Origin: Anomaloglossus baeobatrachus
Taxonomy: Eukaryota > Chordata > Amphibia > Anura > Aromobatidae
DNA: 64,000 nucleotides
Direction of reading: 5' to 3'
NCBI RefSeq assembly: GCF_048569485.1
Contig: NW_027442251.1
Span: 62,001 to 126,000, forward strand
In this document: piece by piece, positions 32,476 to 44,288 of the stretch
How the letters are laid out: every line of letters begins with the position of its first letter
How positions within the stretch are numbered: position 1 is the first letter of the stretch
Program-made: the position numbers and the translations under genes
The notes under the pieces: generated by a model
Database searches by the model: none
Told to the model about the DNA's origin: nothing
The model's input: only the letters and a program-made list of their open reading frames with translations

Positions 32476-33612
32476 CGTATGCACTTACGATGGTAGACAA
32501 CTACTCGAGATTTATGGTTGTGGTACAAGTCAAAGATCTAATGGCCCATACTGCAGCGAAGGTCTTCCAAGCACACTTATGCAGACCTCATGGCTACTCA
32601 GAGAGAGTCCTCACAGATCAAGGCACTGCCTTTGAAGCGGAAATCTTCAAGGACTTCTGCAGCTTTTACCGATGCAGGAAGATGCGTACTACACCCTACC
32701 ATGCTCAAACCAATGGTTATCAACCTGCTCAGGACTTTACCCCATATTCCAGATGTGGCCTTACAAGTGATTTATAGAGGGGTAACAATACGTTGGGATC
32801 ATCGGATCTAATCTCCCTTTTTATACACCCTAAAATCTTGTTTGCGTTAGAATAAACAATAACATCATAAAGGTATAGCAGTACCGTTTCAAAGTTTCGG
32901 TGTCCCAAGCAGCATTCCATCAGCCTCTGGAAGGTTCCTGGCAAATTGCACAGCTCGAAGGGCATGCTTTTGAACTCGCAGAGACCCATCGGGGTGGCAA
33001 AGGCGGTCTTCTCCCGGTCTGCCTCAGCAACGGACACTTGCCAATAGTGACTAGTGAGATCAAGGGTAGAAAAATAATTTGCAGTTGTCAATGCAGCTAG
33101 CTATTCCTCAATACAGGGGAGTGGTGCTGTCCTTCTTCTTTAACAGGACCAACGGAGCTGCCCAGAGGCTACAACTGTCACGGATAACCCCAGCCTCCTT
33201 CATGTTGCTCAACATGTCCTTGGTACACTGGTAATGTGCAGGTAGATTTGGCTTATATCTCTCTTTGATGGGTGGGTGTGCACTTGTGGGGATGTAGTGT
33301 TTGACCCCTTTTATTTTTCAAAAGTCTAGCGGATGTTTGCTGAAGACTTGCTCGTATTCTTGCACTAGCCTGTAGACCCCCTTCTTGTGATGTGAAGGTG
33401 TGGAGTCAGTGCCTACGTGTAATTCCTTACACCACTCCTCTGGCTGACTTGGTGAGCTGTCACTGAATGGGTGGGCTGAAGCAATGGTGGATGCTGCTGT
33501 TTGGATAGCATGTGTATCTACTGAGAACAGCTTATCAATGGTGGCAAATCGGAGCAGCTTAATCTTTTGCTCTCCGCAGTTCAACACTCTCATGGGCACT
33601 CTTCCCTTCCAT
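32476..33612. mobile_element. Ty3/gypsy and LINE fragments, copy B
   Basis: Integrase core on the plus strand (32476-32732), LINE RT end on the minus strand (32733-32852), gypsy RT and upstream region on the minus strand (32853-33612). Same order as in block A. Fossil, several breaks. Confidence 0.85.
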
Positions 33613-34482
33613 ATTAATGAATAAAACTATGATGTAAATAGCATATAGATACCCCACAAATGCAGATAAAAGTAGGTTATGGGAAAAGGGGGAAGAGAGA
33701 AACAGGAAAATAGTGGAATAAAGTATACCTTCCAGGTGGGAGAGGAAATGGCAGCACAGCCAGTGGAGGTGAAGCAAGGGGAGCCTGCAACTAAAGAGTT
33801 GAGAGCGTTATCACATGGTGACTGAGCCTGATTGTAACGGGAGCATAGAGGTGCCGATCCTGTCTTACCTGCGTTGGTGTAGAAGTGGGTGTCCTGTGGT
33901 GGAGTCAGCTATGTGCAGTGGTGGCCGTGGGTTCTTTTATGTGCGACCGTAGTAATAGCTGTGCCCACTTCCTGTATGGGAGTGGAATGCAGTGAGGCTA
34001 ATGGAACGCACGCCTGCGCATTTGTGTTTAACGTCGCGCATGTGCAGAACGGAGAAAAGGCTGCGCTCACTTCCTAATGAAAGGGAGTGAGACGCAGCTG
34101 GGAAGGGAAGGGAAAAGATTAGGGTTTGGGGATGATGAAAGGGCTTTCTACGGGCAAGGATGGCAAAGGGTGGCAGTGACGGAAAGTCAGGCAGATGGTC
34201 CTGTCCTGTCCTGTCCGTCCGTCTTTTTGTATCATGAATTGGAAAGACTGCAAGGGGGAGGGGAGGTGCTTGTGCCCAAAAGGAGGAGTTATTCAGATTC
34301 ATTGCAGTGGGCGGCGGCTGCAAAAAGCACCATTCTCCTTGTTTTTGCTCTGCAAAACAGCCTTTTCAAGGGTTTGGCTTGGGTGACAAAATGTCTTCTG
34401 TAGGCGTGGGTTTGTCTCCCTCTCCCTAAGATGTGTCCGGTATAGGCCAGGGTGCCACTTAAGGCCGTAACCAATTCGGGTT
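33613..34482. other. Upstream flank of U2 head, copy B
   Basis: Counterpart of 16136-17000. No gene seen. Confidence 0.35.
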
Positions 34483-34697
34483 ATAGCTTCTCGGCCTTTT
34501 GGCTAAGATCAAGTGTAGTTTCGGAGGACGCTACCTTGGTCGGTACTGGAAGGTGCCTGGGATTGCACGTCTGCCGGCCTTGAGGGAGTGTGTGCGCCTT
34601 CTGGTGACACATAGCCCTCTTGTGCCTGGACGGTTCCCAGGCAACGGGAGGCGATCACCTTTGTTATTTTGAAGTCCTACTGATAAACAGAAAAAAA
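34483..34697 (+). pseudogene. U2 snRNA 5' end plus A-tailed insert, copy B
   Basis: 34483-34519 is the first 37 nt of U2; 34520-34697 is the same insert as at 17038, ending in about eight A residues. The rest of U2 is absent: the sequence turns back into inverted block C directly after the A tail. Confidence 0.88.
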
Positions 34698-34698
34698 A

Positions 34699-37600
34699 TG
34701 AAAATCCAGTTGCCTATATCAAAGCAAATTCTACTACTTGTAAAGTATGCAGAAAATGAAATGTAGAACATATAACATCAACTGCTTAGGAACGCATCAT
34801 AGGTTAGTACTTAAAAGGATATTGTCATGTTCTAGTCATAATGCAAGCTGGACATTTTTCATGTTACCCTGTAATCGCCGGCCTGTTCTAATGCTCACAA
34901 GCCAAGATATAGGCTCAGCTGCTAAGGCTTCCCTCTGCCTTCTGAATGAAAATTGAATATGTCTGGCTCACTGTGTATATAGCAGGTGCTCAGAAAAAAT
35001 AAGAGTCAATTCAATAGAAATAGCTCTGGCACACTATAGTGATCAATAACGTAAGAAAAGAACTCTTAGAATGCTGAAAATTCTTTATTTGTGCAAAAGG
35101 ATAATTCATCCAACGTTTCGAGCTTGTTTTTAGGTCTTTATCAAGGATAAAGTTATCTAAGATCATAAAGGGTTACAAAACCATATAAACACGTAATTAG
35201 TACATAGTACAACATAACAGTACAATATATTGCTACTTGAGAGTACAATGGGTCAAATGACCATGATGCACATACAAAAAAATTTTCCAAAGCCATAGTG
35301 AAAACATTTGTACTGAGGAAAGAAAATTTCCACATGACCTATCTGGAGAAACATTCTGGATCAAACAACCAAAAATAGTCAAGCAGGTAAATACACACCT
35401 ATATGGATAACAGGATGATATGTGTTCAATTGTATAGCGTCATTGCCATTAAGGTACAAATGGAAAACTTGCAATCCTATATAGTGAAGGAAATGAACAC
35501 ATATCATATCAAAGAACACAGGAACATGGGTGTGAGAAAAACCTCAATGTTTATACTTTGTTCTTTATAATGGTGTGAACATGTATATGTCTCAGTACCT
35601 TATGAACTTGAGAATTCTAGTGAGTAGATGATGAAAGCCTATTCCAGAACTGGAATCGGTAAATAATTGTAGGTGGAATCTAAATGAAAAGATGGTACAA
35701 GTGTTATCATGACACGTGGGCTATAACACAATGGACCGTGTGACAAAGAAGAAAGGAGAGAAAGAAGAGGAAGAAAATGGAACTACCTGTAACATTACGT
35801 GATAGTCACTGGTAAGTATCACTTGACAATTCAGGTGAAAAAGGATTCCTTTATTAAAGGGTTCTCAGTCGCCTCAGGATCATGAAATACTAGGGTAAAT
35901 GATATGAGAATGGGTAAGAAGCACCACTAAAGGAAATATGAGATGCAGGACATATATCTATAAACCCCTGAACTACATGATAGAAATAAAAAGAAGAAAA
36001 AAGAAAAAAAAGAAGAAAGAAGAAGAACACATAGAATGCGGAAAGAGAATGGGTACAACTACCTGAGTTACTGCAGGGAGGCCCCTGGTAGGTATTGTGA
36101 GGGTTAGTGGAATTCCTTCACTGAAGGGTTCTCAGTTGCCTCAGGTTCGTGAAAAATGCTATAGACAAATAATGCCCGGAGAAAAGGGGTTCATATACAG
36201 CGAATAATGGTAATACAAGGTACATGTGTCCCATGTAATAGTATAAATATATATATATTGTACTAAGCTCTACACCAGAAATAGAAAGTAGTCCCTCTGC
36301 CTTCTGTCTAGGTGCCCTGAGTTATGTCCTGTAAACTGTCACAGTGACCTAGACACACATGTGTAGTAGGGGAATATCCCTGCTGAGATGCCAGTGCTAG
36401 AGCACTCGTTTGCTGTGGAGTTGAACGCTATGTGAGTAGTTCTTACCTTCAATGAGCAGAAGTCTCTTTTTTCAGATTTCAATATCTCTGTGGGTATCTG
36501 GCAGAAATATGGAATACTCTTTACTGCTAAGACCCTGTACATCACTCCCACTAAAGGGGGCTTTACACGCTGCGACATCGCTAATGCGGAGTCGTTGGGG
36601 TCACGGAATTTGTGACGCACATCCGGCCGCATTAGCGATGTTGCTGCGTGTGATACCGATGAGCGATTTTGCATCGTTGCAAAAACGTGCAAAATCGCTC
36701 ATCGGTGACATGGGTCTCCATTCTCGATTATCGTTACTGCAGCAGTAACGATGTAGTTCGTCGCTCCTGCGGTAGCACACATCGCTCCGTGTGACACCGC
36801 AGAAACGAGGAACCTCTCCTTACCTGCCTCCCAGCCGCTATGAGGAAGGAAGGAGGTGGGCGGGATGTTCCGGCCACTCATCTCCGCCCCTCCGCTGCTA
36901 TTGGGCCGTCGCTCAGTGACGTCGCTGTGACGCCGCACGGACCGCCCCCTTAGAAAGGAGGCGGTTCGCCGGACACAGCGACGTCGCCGGGCAGGTAAGT
37001 ATGTGTGACGGGTCTGGTCGGTGTTGTGCGGCATGGGCAGCGATTTGCCCGTGTCGCGCAACAGATGGGGGCGGGTACCCACACTAGCGATATCGGGACC
37101 GATATCGCAGTGTGTAAAGTAGCCTTTAGTCACATGACCAAGACTGTATCTGTGTCCCTACAACACACTTGAGACAAATGTGTGTGTGAGCCTGCATTGT
37201 GGGGTATATATAATATATTATAGAGCTGGGAAGGATCATTCTAAGCAGTGAGCTGTTCCAGTATTTGTAGGAAAATACCCAGTAGAAGCATCAAACACAG
37301 CACCAATACCTCCCATCAGTATTCCACCACAGTGCCATGTAACCCATGCCCTACACTCCCATCTACACCAATACTATACAGGCACAAACTAGTATATCTG
37401 ACTAAAAGCCCCCAAAATATGAAGAACGGCCTATAGTTGAGTGTGGATATAAAATCTATGTGAGCAGAGCTAGAATAGAAATCACTGATCGCATTGAAGT
37501 CATTCTGACCATAAATCACCATGATATCAAGGTGAGGAGTTGTGTGTTACTGCTGGGAGGAAAGGGTTAACAGTGGAATATTAAGGTGCATTTCTGTGTG

Positions 37601-37735
37601 CAGTGTTACTAGTCAATGTAACAATTCAGTATGAGCTGCTCTTGGTGCTGGGGGAGGGAGATGCTCTCCTGAGCAAGATAGATGGGGAATGAACATGATA
37701 TCTATATAGTGTAAGGCAGGGGGTCTCAAACCAGG
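34699..37735 (-). repeat. Duplicated block C (inverted part of B)
   Basis: Reverse complement of 29180-32216. It begins just before the ATG of the KMT5A-like exon, so no SET codons are included. Contains the hammerhead-like motif on the minus strand at 35108-35153. Confidence 0.92.
36551..37129. mobile_element. Hairpin-rich MITE, copy C (inverted)
   Basis: Reverse complement of copy B with the same flanks. Confidence 0.75.
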
Positions 37736-38349
37736 TGATCATGTCTGATCAACTGGTTACATTATGTCTGATTACCTTGTCTAACAGTTTTTTCTCCCCT
37801 TTCTTTACCTTCCAGGTTCCCATAGTCACGTGAAATATCCCTGTTGCACTTGATTACGGCTCACTATTCACTATAGGATGTCTTATATCTAACATCACAC
37901 TCTCACCCATCAGCACTCTATAGGTTTGTATAAGGTATGCGCTTACACATCCGGTCCTCCATAGGTATTTCCACTTATGTAACACTATCCCTATGATCAC
38001 TCATAACTCATACCCTTGTAGTCAATTACAGCCTCCTCTCTCCCCCCTCCCCTTCTCCCTTTCCATCTATAATTTTGCCAGTACAATATTAGTTTACATT
38101 AGGCACACACTCACATATTCCTTTCCTTAGTGATTTATTGTAATTCACATTCACATACAATTCTCTATGCCTGCCCCATTACTACATTCATACCTACTTG
38201 ACCCTATCCTGATACCCCTTGTCTCACCTTGTTGGTCCCTACACCTGTTATCATGTCCTTTCCTGTGTCTGTCTTGTCACACAACACATTTTAGCATATA
38301 ACTTGTGCTCCTTATTACCTGTCCTGCCTATTAGAATTATGTCCATTAT
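37736..38349. other. Unassigned, inverted counterpart of 28551-29179
   Basis: No gene seen. Confidence 0.4.
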
Positions 38350-38540
38350 GTCCATGCATGGCCCAATGAATCAAGTCTGTACTTCATATTCATGGTTTAA
38401 GCCTTTGGGTTCCAATGTGCCCAGAGTATATATCCAGAAAGATTCCCTTTCTTTGAGCTTCCTAATTCTATTGCCTCCTCTGCGTATGGCTTGGACATGT
38501 TCGATGACTTGGAATCTTAATTGGATCACTGTGTGATTAT
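38350..38540 (-). mobile_element. Penelope-like C-terminal fragment, inverted
   Basis: Reverse complement of 28370-28550. The plus-strand frame across it is antisense shadow. Confidence 0.75.
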
Positions 38541-39640
38541 GCGTCACAAAATGGTGTGGGACTGGTAATAGAATCTGCTTACAATGTATTGTTGACTTGT
38601 GTTTAGCTCAAAGAAAGAGAATCTTTCTGGATATGTACTCTGGGCACATTAGAACCCAAGGGCTTAAACCGTGAATATGAAGTAAAGACTTGATTCATTG
38701 GGCCGTGCACCATGTCACCAAGTGTCCAATTGCATTGTCCAATGGCTCACAATGGTTATGCGTTTTCATTGGATGGATAATCGAAGCCATGTTTTTTTCC
38801 TTTCTGTTGGGTTTGTTGTGTGAGTAGCCTATAGGATTAAGTTGGTTACCGCAGGCAGTGGATTTAACTTCCTGTCTTTGGTCCAGTGGTAGATGGATTG
38901 TCTGGTCTATGAGCTGTTATTGGTTTGAATGCAGGTGAATGCCCATGGGCTGCTTATGACTGTGTAAAATAGTATTGATTCATGATGGATTTCAGACTAC
39001 ATGTAGATATCTTCAGTCTTTCTATCCACATCATTTAAATGAACATTATCCATGCAGCTTGATGCCTTGTGGACTCGGTCTAGGGACTTTGGCTTCAACT
39101 AGAGGATCACTTGGCTACATGGCTTCAATCTAGGGGCTCCAATTCCGATTGGAGATCATAACCGCAATCTAGGGATTTCGACTCCGGCTGCCAGGATTAT
39201 GCCATATCATCATACCAGAGACTACTTAAGGAAGAAACCCAGGTTGGACAATTTTGTCACCTGGCTACAGACTTTGCAGACCTCAGCCAGCTTCCTAAAT
39301 CTGGCGCTATTCTATTGTCGGTGGGTGCCCGACAAATTACACAGCTATGTAAAATTTTGGTTTATGAAACTTCAAATCCAGTGACTGATTATTATGTTTT
39401 CTAATGTCCTGATTTAAAAAAAAAAAAAAATATTTTTTTTTTAACCATCAAATATTGATTTTGTACAATCCATGTGTGAAGTTACATACAAGTGACATGA
39501 ACAAGAAAAATACTTATTGTAACCAAAAATATTCACAATTTTATATATAAAATACATTTATTTATTGTACAGTCATTCTGCAACTTTATTAGAAATTTAT
39601 TCTTGTACTTTTTCCTTTTCTCTAAATCCCCCTTTTCTCT
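38541..39640. other. End of inverted repeat 3 and unassigned flank
   Basis: 38541-39062 mirrors 27853-28370. 39063-39400 has no recognised gene; 39415-39440 is an A run next to a T run. 39440-39640 is AT-rich and may be the 3' flank of the gene remnant that follows on the minus strand. Confidence 0.4.
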
Positions 39641-40028
39641 TATAGAAGGCCTGTGGATCTTCTCTGTGAAGCATCCGGCAATCATGTTCACGTTTCATTT
39701 ACTTTGGTATCGTCGTTCCATCTCCTTGATATTCCGATGAAAACCTTCTTGTTCTTCCCACCAGCACCAAGGTTTTCAGACAAGTAGTCCAAATAGGAAT
39801 GTAAAAAATGTAACTTCAAATTCATTAGACAACCCAAGGCTTTGAAACGTTTCAGCATGTTCTCCACGATGGACTTAAATTTTGATTCTTTGTTGTTACC
39901 TAGAAACGTATTTATTGCTTCTTACAAAGAGTCCCAAGCCCTTTTTTCAACAGTTTTCATTATTGTTTAAAACACGTCATCCTTCATTCATGGGTTTCTG
40001 AATATCCGAACCCACAAAAATGCTTTTG
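39641..40028 (-). pseudogene. Transposon-associated gene remnant, C-terminal piece
   Basis: Minus-strand reading contains FLGNNKESKFKSIVENMLKR, then FKALGCLMNLKLHFLHSYLD and YLSENLGA, followed by a basic tail. I recognise this as the C-terminal part of a protein family that recurs in insect and amphibian genomes with the signatures LPPLHIKLGLMK and HLDYFPENLGA; I do not know its enzymatic role and no superfamily is assigned. Other pieces of the same gene lie at 40820-41107, 41796-41942 and 42880-43068. Decayed by several small changes. Confidence 0.7.
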
Positions 40029-40819
40029 TGCTGCCCCTGTGCCAGCAGCCGCCGTTGGTCGGATCCAGACCTTCTAAGAGAGTGGCTCGACCCGGGGGTC
40101 TCGCGGACATGTCGAATAAAAGGAGGAATGTAGATGTATGGGCTAGGCCGTATTAAGTTTGTGACGCCACCAACGGTGTGTGGTGAGGTGGGACACCACC
40201 GCTGCCGTTATGGGATACCCGGGAGAGATGTAGTGGCAGCTGGATGTTAACCCCTCCGTGTGTAGGGATGATTGCCCCGGGGCCCAGTGTCTTTGTGCAG
40301 GGTATGGTGATGGCAAGGGCCGGCGCGCCTGAGCAAGCAGGGGGATGTTTGGTTACTCACAGTAAATGAATCACACGAGTCTTTCGGTAAACCAAAGGTG
40401 CTGGTGGCCTGCCGCCCCGGCCGGTTGCATTCAGGTCCCCCACCCAGGCTGGTGGTCGCTGTCCTTTACTCTGCACTTGTTTTTGTGTATGGTGGACTGC
40501 CTGGTCTGGAACTCAGGAGTCCGCTCCCGGCTGGATATGGCCTAAGGAGCCGTGCCCGCAGGCGCTGGCCCGTGGGATCTAAGGGCCCTGGCGGTGGCCT
40601 TATCCCTATCAGTGGGCTGTTGTCTTCTTTGAGGGACTTTAGGTGGGATAGGACCTATAATCCTGCCCTCAATCATTTAATTAGCTAGGCCGCTGGTTTC
40701 GGTCCTGGCTTCAGGGTCCTAGGTGACTAGGGTTTCAGGTCGGCTGTGTGTTTCCTAAGTGAGGAAAGGTGTTGTGCGGGGGCCTATCTGTAACTACCTG
40801 GTTTTGCCAGGGCATCACA
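40029..40819 (-). mobile_element. Solo LTR-like insertion splitting the gene remnant
   Basis: On the minus strand it begins TGTGATGCCCTGGCAAAACC, like the LTRs at 5890-6464 and 41943-42856. The gene resumes on both sides (SSLKEG on one side, FVGSDIQ on the other), which fixes the insertion. A target duplication is not clear, so it is probably old. The left boundary is uncertain by a few bases. Confidence 0.65.
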
Positions 40820-41107
40820 CCTTCCTTCAGACTTGATTCTGACAGTCCCTGAAACTTGGTACACAGGTACTTAAACATCTCTCCTTCTTTCAGTAGCGCT
40901 TTCACAAACAGCTTCATCAGTCCAAGCTTACAGTGGAGTGGTGGCAAGAGAACTTTAGGTGGGATCAACTAAGCTTTATGCAACAATGTTCTTGAGTCCC
41001 GGTTACAAAGATGTTCTTGTTGGCCAATTTTTTTTGCTCCAGTGAAGAGTCCTAACCTGGCTTTCCAATTCACACAAAAAGCATGTGTTCTGCCTTCTTT
41101 TACGTAA
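40820..41107 (-). pseudogene. Gene remnant, LPPLHIKLG-motif piece
   Basis: Minus strand reads KVLLPPLHCKLGLMKLFVKA then EGEMFKYLCTKFQGLSES, the signature core of the same family, preceded by a Cys/Trp-rich part (CFLCELESQ by eye in another frame). Flanked on both sides by TG...CA insertions. Function unknown. Confidence 0.75.
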
Positions 41108-41795
41108 TGCTGTGAATCTCTAGCATACAGCTAAACCCTAGTTCACATTTCAAATAAACAGACTGTGGAGTTCAATAGCCTTGATTTATTAGCTGGTAAC
41201 GTGAACTTGATTGCAGTATACATGGAATATACAGTGAATATAGGAATATCCAAGATGCAGTTGAAGACAGAATACGGTATATCCAAGATACTGTTTTATA
41301 CGGGTAAAAACTATAACAAGAAAATGATTACAGTCAGTACAGTGTTAATACAGAGTTAACATAGCATAACAGTACATGAGATGCAGTTCTTACGAGAATG
41401 TAGGTGAAAGGTCACTGCATCTGCAATACATAGAAATCTTATCTAGACAAACAAGACAGGGATGACACTAAAGGTGTAGAAGTACAATGTACAATGCATT
41501 TACTACACTCTTCCATCTAGGATTCTATCACTAACACATGTAATTTGCTTTGCTCACCGGATTACACTAGGCAGGGGTGAATGTACAGAGAGGTAAGTCG
41601 GCATGTCCTTTCCTGACAAATCCAAAGAGAAAATGGCTGCAGGCTTCTTCTCAGCTCAGGGAGGCATTCCTTACCCAGAATACATTTAGCTTAAAGGGAA
41701 ACTCAGCAATTCAAAAGAATAACAATGACCTCTAGGGGTTGTAACAGAAATTTCAATGAATGACTATTAGCAGGCTGCCATGAGGCAGAACAGCA
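41108..41795 (-). mobile_element. Probable solo LTR, third insertion
   Basis: 688 bp with ends TGCTGT and ACAGCA, and an AATAAA signal on the minus strand near 41183-41190. It separates two pieces of the gene remnant. No target duplication identified. No internal genes. Retroviral or gypsy type cannot be told apart. Confidence 0.5.
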
Positions 41796-41942
41796 TGGGT
41801 ATTTAATATATCCTCCTTGCTGCCCAAGAAGCAATGAGAACATTTTTAGACCACCACATATTGACCATCCATGCTCCTTGTAGTTAAGTTTCTTGAGAAT
41901 AAAGTCTAAATTCTCACAGCTTTCTTCCAAGTGCATAGCATG
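41796..41942 (-). pseudogene. Gene remnant, middle piece
   Basis: Minus strand reads AMHLEESCENLDFILKKL then NYKEHGWSICGGLKMFSLL and GQQGGYIKYP, the segment that in this family lies between the KAVLLHNG motif and the cysteine-rich part. Confidence 0.72.
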
Positions 41943-42856
41943 TGTGACGCCCTGGACTAGCCAGGTAGTCACAAACACAAAATCACACACACCCCCTCCC
42001 CTGGATAGTCTACATCAGTCACACAAAATCCTTGTTGCCTCCTCCAGGGTCTGATGTCCACACCAGGTGGGGCGGAGCCAGGCGGTTGGCCCCACCCACC
42101 GAGGAGTTCACAGGCCTGGAGGCGGGAAAAAGCAGTTAGTTTAGTTTTGTAGTGGAAAGTGAGAGGACAGAAACTGTTAGTGTCTGGGTAGGAGCCCAGG
42201 CACTGTCAGCAAGGTCGGCAGACGGTGGTGGCCGTCTGCAGGAGGTGGTACAAGTCAGCTGAACCGTAGGACCGGGGACGGGCGGTGACCCGAGGGGAAC
42301 TGAACCGGTGAGCGGATCTGTACCAAGCACAAAGGCAGGGCCATTGGACCCTGACCAGGCTAGGAGCCGCCGACAATGGTCAAATCCGAGAGTGACCGGA
42401 ATCCCAGGGGTTCCCTAACACCCAAGACCCGACAGAAGGCAACCGTCCACACCGTGAGGATAAAAAGCCACCGCCATAGGCTAGAGATCCAAGGGCCAGC
42501 GCCTGCGGGCAAACGGGCTCCCTCGGTATGTACACCCCAGCCATCCAGCCTCCCCGTACCGCCACCGGGCCCCGGGATCACCAACCCCTACCCACGGAGG
42601 GGGAACCAACATCCTAGCTGCTCCCTGCCATCGCTCCCGGGATCCCCGTCACCAGCAGTGGTGGTGCCCATTATCACCACGACCTGTGGGTGACGTCACT
42701 AACTATCTCCCCAAACAAACCACCCCCTTTTCACTCGTGGGCGAGGAGCGCTGCTCGAGTCCCCGGATCTGGCCCTCCGCTCGAGCCACCGAGCAGCAGC
42801 AGCAGCAGAAGTCCCCGAACCCGAGCGTAGCGTGCGTGGCCCCTCTGCCCGCGACA
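41943..42856 (+). mobile_element. Solo LTR with 4-bp target duplication
   Basis: 914 bp, begins TGTGACGCCCTGG and ends GCGACA. It is flanked on both sides by CATG, and the gene remnant resumes across it (CVGH on one side, AMHLEE on the other). GC-rich with a (CAG)n run at about 42794-42808. Same LTR group as 5890-6464 and 40029-40819. Confidence 0.75.
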
Positions 42857-42879
42857 CATGCCCTACACACACTGAAGAA

Positions 42880-43068
42880 TACTTACTGCCATTGAGCAGT
42901 AGCACAGCTTTCAGACTTTTTGGATGAAACAATGACGTGTCTCCACTCGCTCACATTGTACTTAATGTTACATTTTCCATCAGCACAGGAACATCGCTTG
43001 AATACACTAGAGCACCATCTTCAGAAAAGTATGGAGGGAATCTTTTCAGAATTCTAACCTTTTGGAAA
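42880..43068 (-). pseudogene. Gene remnant, N-terminal side piece
   Basis: Minus strand reads SEWRHVIVSSKSLKAVLLLN and GSKYSSVCVGH, with YFSEDGALVYSSDVP upstream in another frame. These match the EWRLFIDSSK-SLKAVLLHNGN region of the family. The first part of the protein is not found to the right of the next LTR. Confidence 0.72.
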
Positions 43069-43073
43069 CCTAT

Positions 43074-43813
43074 TGTCACGCTCTCCGGGTCCCCTGCTTC
43101 GCTCCCCGGCTCCTCTGGCAGACATCCCCCGCTCCACGGTCTCCAGCCTCCACCACCTGCGGTCCCCAGGCGGCCCGGTCCCCGCTCCCGGCGCCCGTCG
43201 GCAGCCCTGCTCCAGGCCGGCTCCCCTGCTTCCTATACACCGCTCCCTGCCCTGGCTTCTGGCACCCGGGCCTCGCGCATGCGCATTAGGGCGCGCGCGC
43301 GGTCATTGACCCTCTCTTAAAGGGCCAGCGTCCACTGACAGGAAATTGAACACACAGGTACAGGGTATAAAGGGGTTTAATGTCCAAGTGGGCGGGGCCT
43401 GTTCTTCGTGTTTCCTAAGCTAGGAGTCAGGTCTCCTTGTGTCTCTGTGATATACTTACCTATCTCTCTTCTAGAGCCGCTCCTGCCTCGCCATCCGGTC
43501 CTACCGATTCCCGAACCCCGAACGCTGACTATCTGCCATCCCGTCAGTCCGTACCATCTCTGATCCCTGTGGTGACCCGTCCTCTCGCTCCATCGGTTCC
43601 GGACTCTGCCTGACATCTCGGCCTCCGAACCTGAGCTCCGTCACCCGGACTACCATCAGTGACTCCGTGGTCCCAGGGACTTCTCCATTCCACTCTTTTG
43701 CACGGACTGTCCTGCTACCCGTAGTGCTCCGGCTACCGGACCCCTTGCCTTCATTAAGGTGTTCGGCCCAGTGGATCCACCTCCTGGGTCTGCCCGTCCA
43801 CCTGGCCCTAACA
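43074..43813 (+). mobile_element. Solo LTR with 5-bp target duplication
   Basis: 740 bp, begins TGTCACGCTCTCCGGG and ends CCCTAACA, flanked on both sides by CCTAT (43069-43073 and 43814-43818). A TATAAA sits at about 43366. Ends and target duplication are those of a Ty3/gypsy-type or retroviral LTR left after recombination. Different group from the other three. Confidence 0.85.
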
Positions 43814-43818
43814 CCTAT

Positions 43819-44280
43819 AGAATCAGTGTTTGTGAAAAAACTGTACGTGATGATATTTTTTCAATATTTTTACTGAGTCCAATGATCAAAAGTATGAAAA
43901 AAATCACATCTTTCAAAAATTTTTACCCTTGGAAACCTGTGTTATTATTACTATGCACGAGCCCTAAATTGTCTGAAAAACAACAAATATGCTGGTTGGA
44001 TAGACCTTGACCCCACAATTCAACGGCCACAATTAAGGAGAAAAGTGCTAAGAGAGTTAAATTTGCCCCTGAAATAACCCATGATACGGGCCAAGGAGGG
44101 ACACACCATTTTGATCCGAAAATAGCCCAACACCATGAGAGACGGGCAAATCCGTGAAAAGACAAAGTTCCAAGCTACAACTGACGCAGGATCTACAGCA
44201 CATACGCCCATTGTAATTGTTCATGATTTCCGGCCACTACGCATTTCAGCCTTCAGGGACCTGGTAATTCGAATGCTATG
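43819..44280. other. Unassigned flank before hAT-1
   Basis: No gene recognised on either strand. May include diverged upstream sequence of the gene remnant. Confidence 0.35.
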
Positions 44281-44288
44281 TCCAGGAG
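44281..44288. repeat. Likely 8-bp target duplication of hAT-1
   Basis: TCCAGGAG lies directly outside the TAGAGATG terminus; hAT elements duplicate 8 bp. The partner copy would be at the other end, which is not in the window, so this is provisional. Confidence 0.4.

Larger units (their letters stand above)
29180..34697 (+). repeat. Duplicated block B
   Basis: Near-identical to block A (11495-17217) in order and orientation, without the 207-bp hammerhead insert. It ends at the A tail of the U2 insert, where block C begins in reverse. Confidence 0.93.
27853..39062. repeat. Inverted repeat 3, about 4.4-kb arms around 2.5 kb
   Basis: Left arm about 27853-32216, right arm about 34699-39062. The mirror order includes a Penelope-like fragment, the hAT-type edge at about 29176, the MITE and the hammerhead-like motif. 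The arms differ at scattered sites (for example 30469 against its mirror at 36438, and ctccaggc in the left arm against the equivalent of ctccgggc in the right), so they are not a single read folded back. Confidence 0.92.

Noticed and set aside
34483-34697. A second functional U2 gene
   Set aside because: Only the first 37 nt of U2 are present, followed by the insert; the Sm site, 3' stem-loops and 3' box are missing.
27853-39062. Whole inverted repeat as a sequencing fold-back artefact
   Set aside because: The arms carry different private base changes and a small indel near the outer end, which a single folded molecule would not give. A misassembly of real copies still cannot be fully excluded.
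42376-42932. Pro-rich frames of 60 to 105 codons on both strands
   Set aside because: They fall inside a GC-rich solo LTR with CAG repeats and have no recognisable domain.
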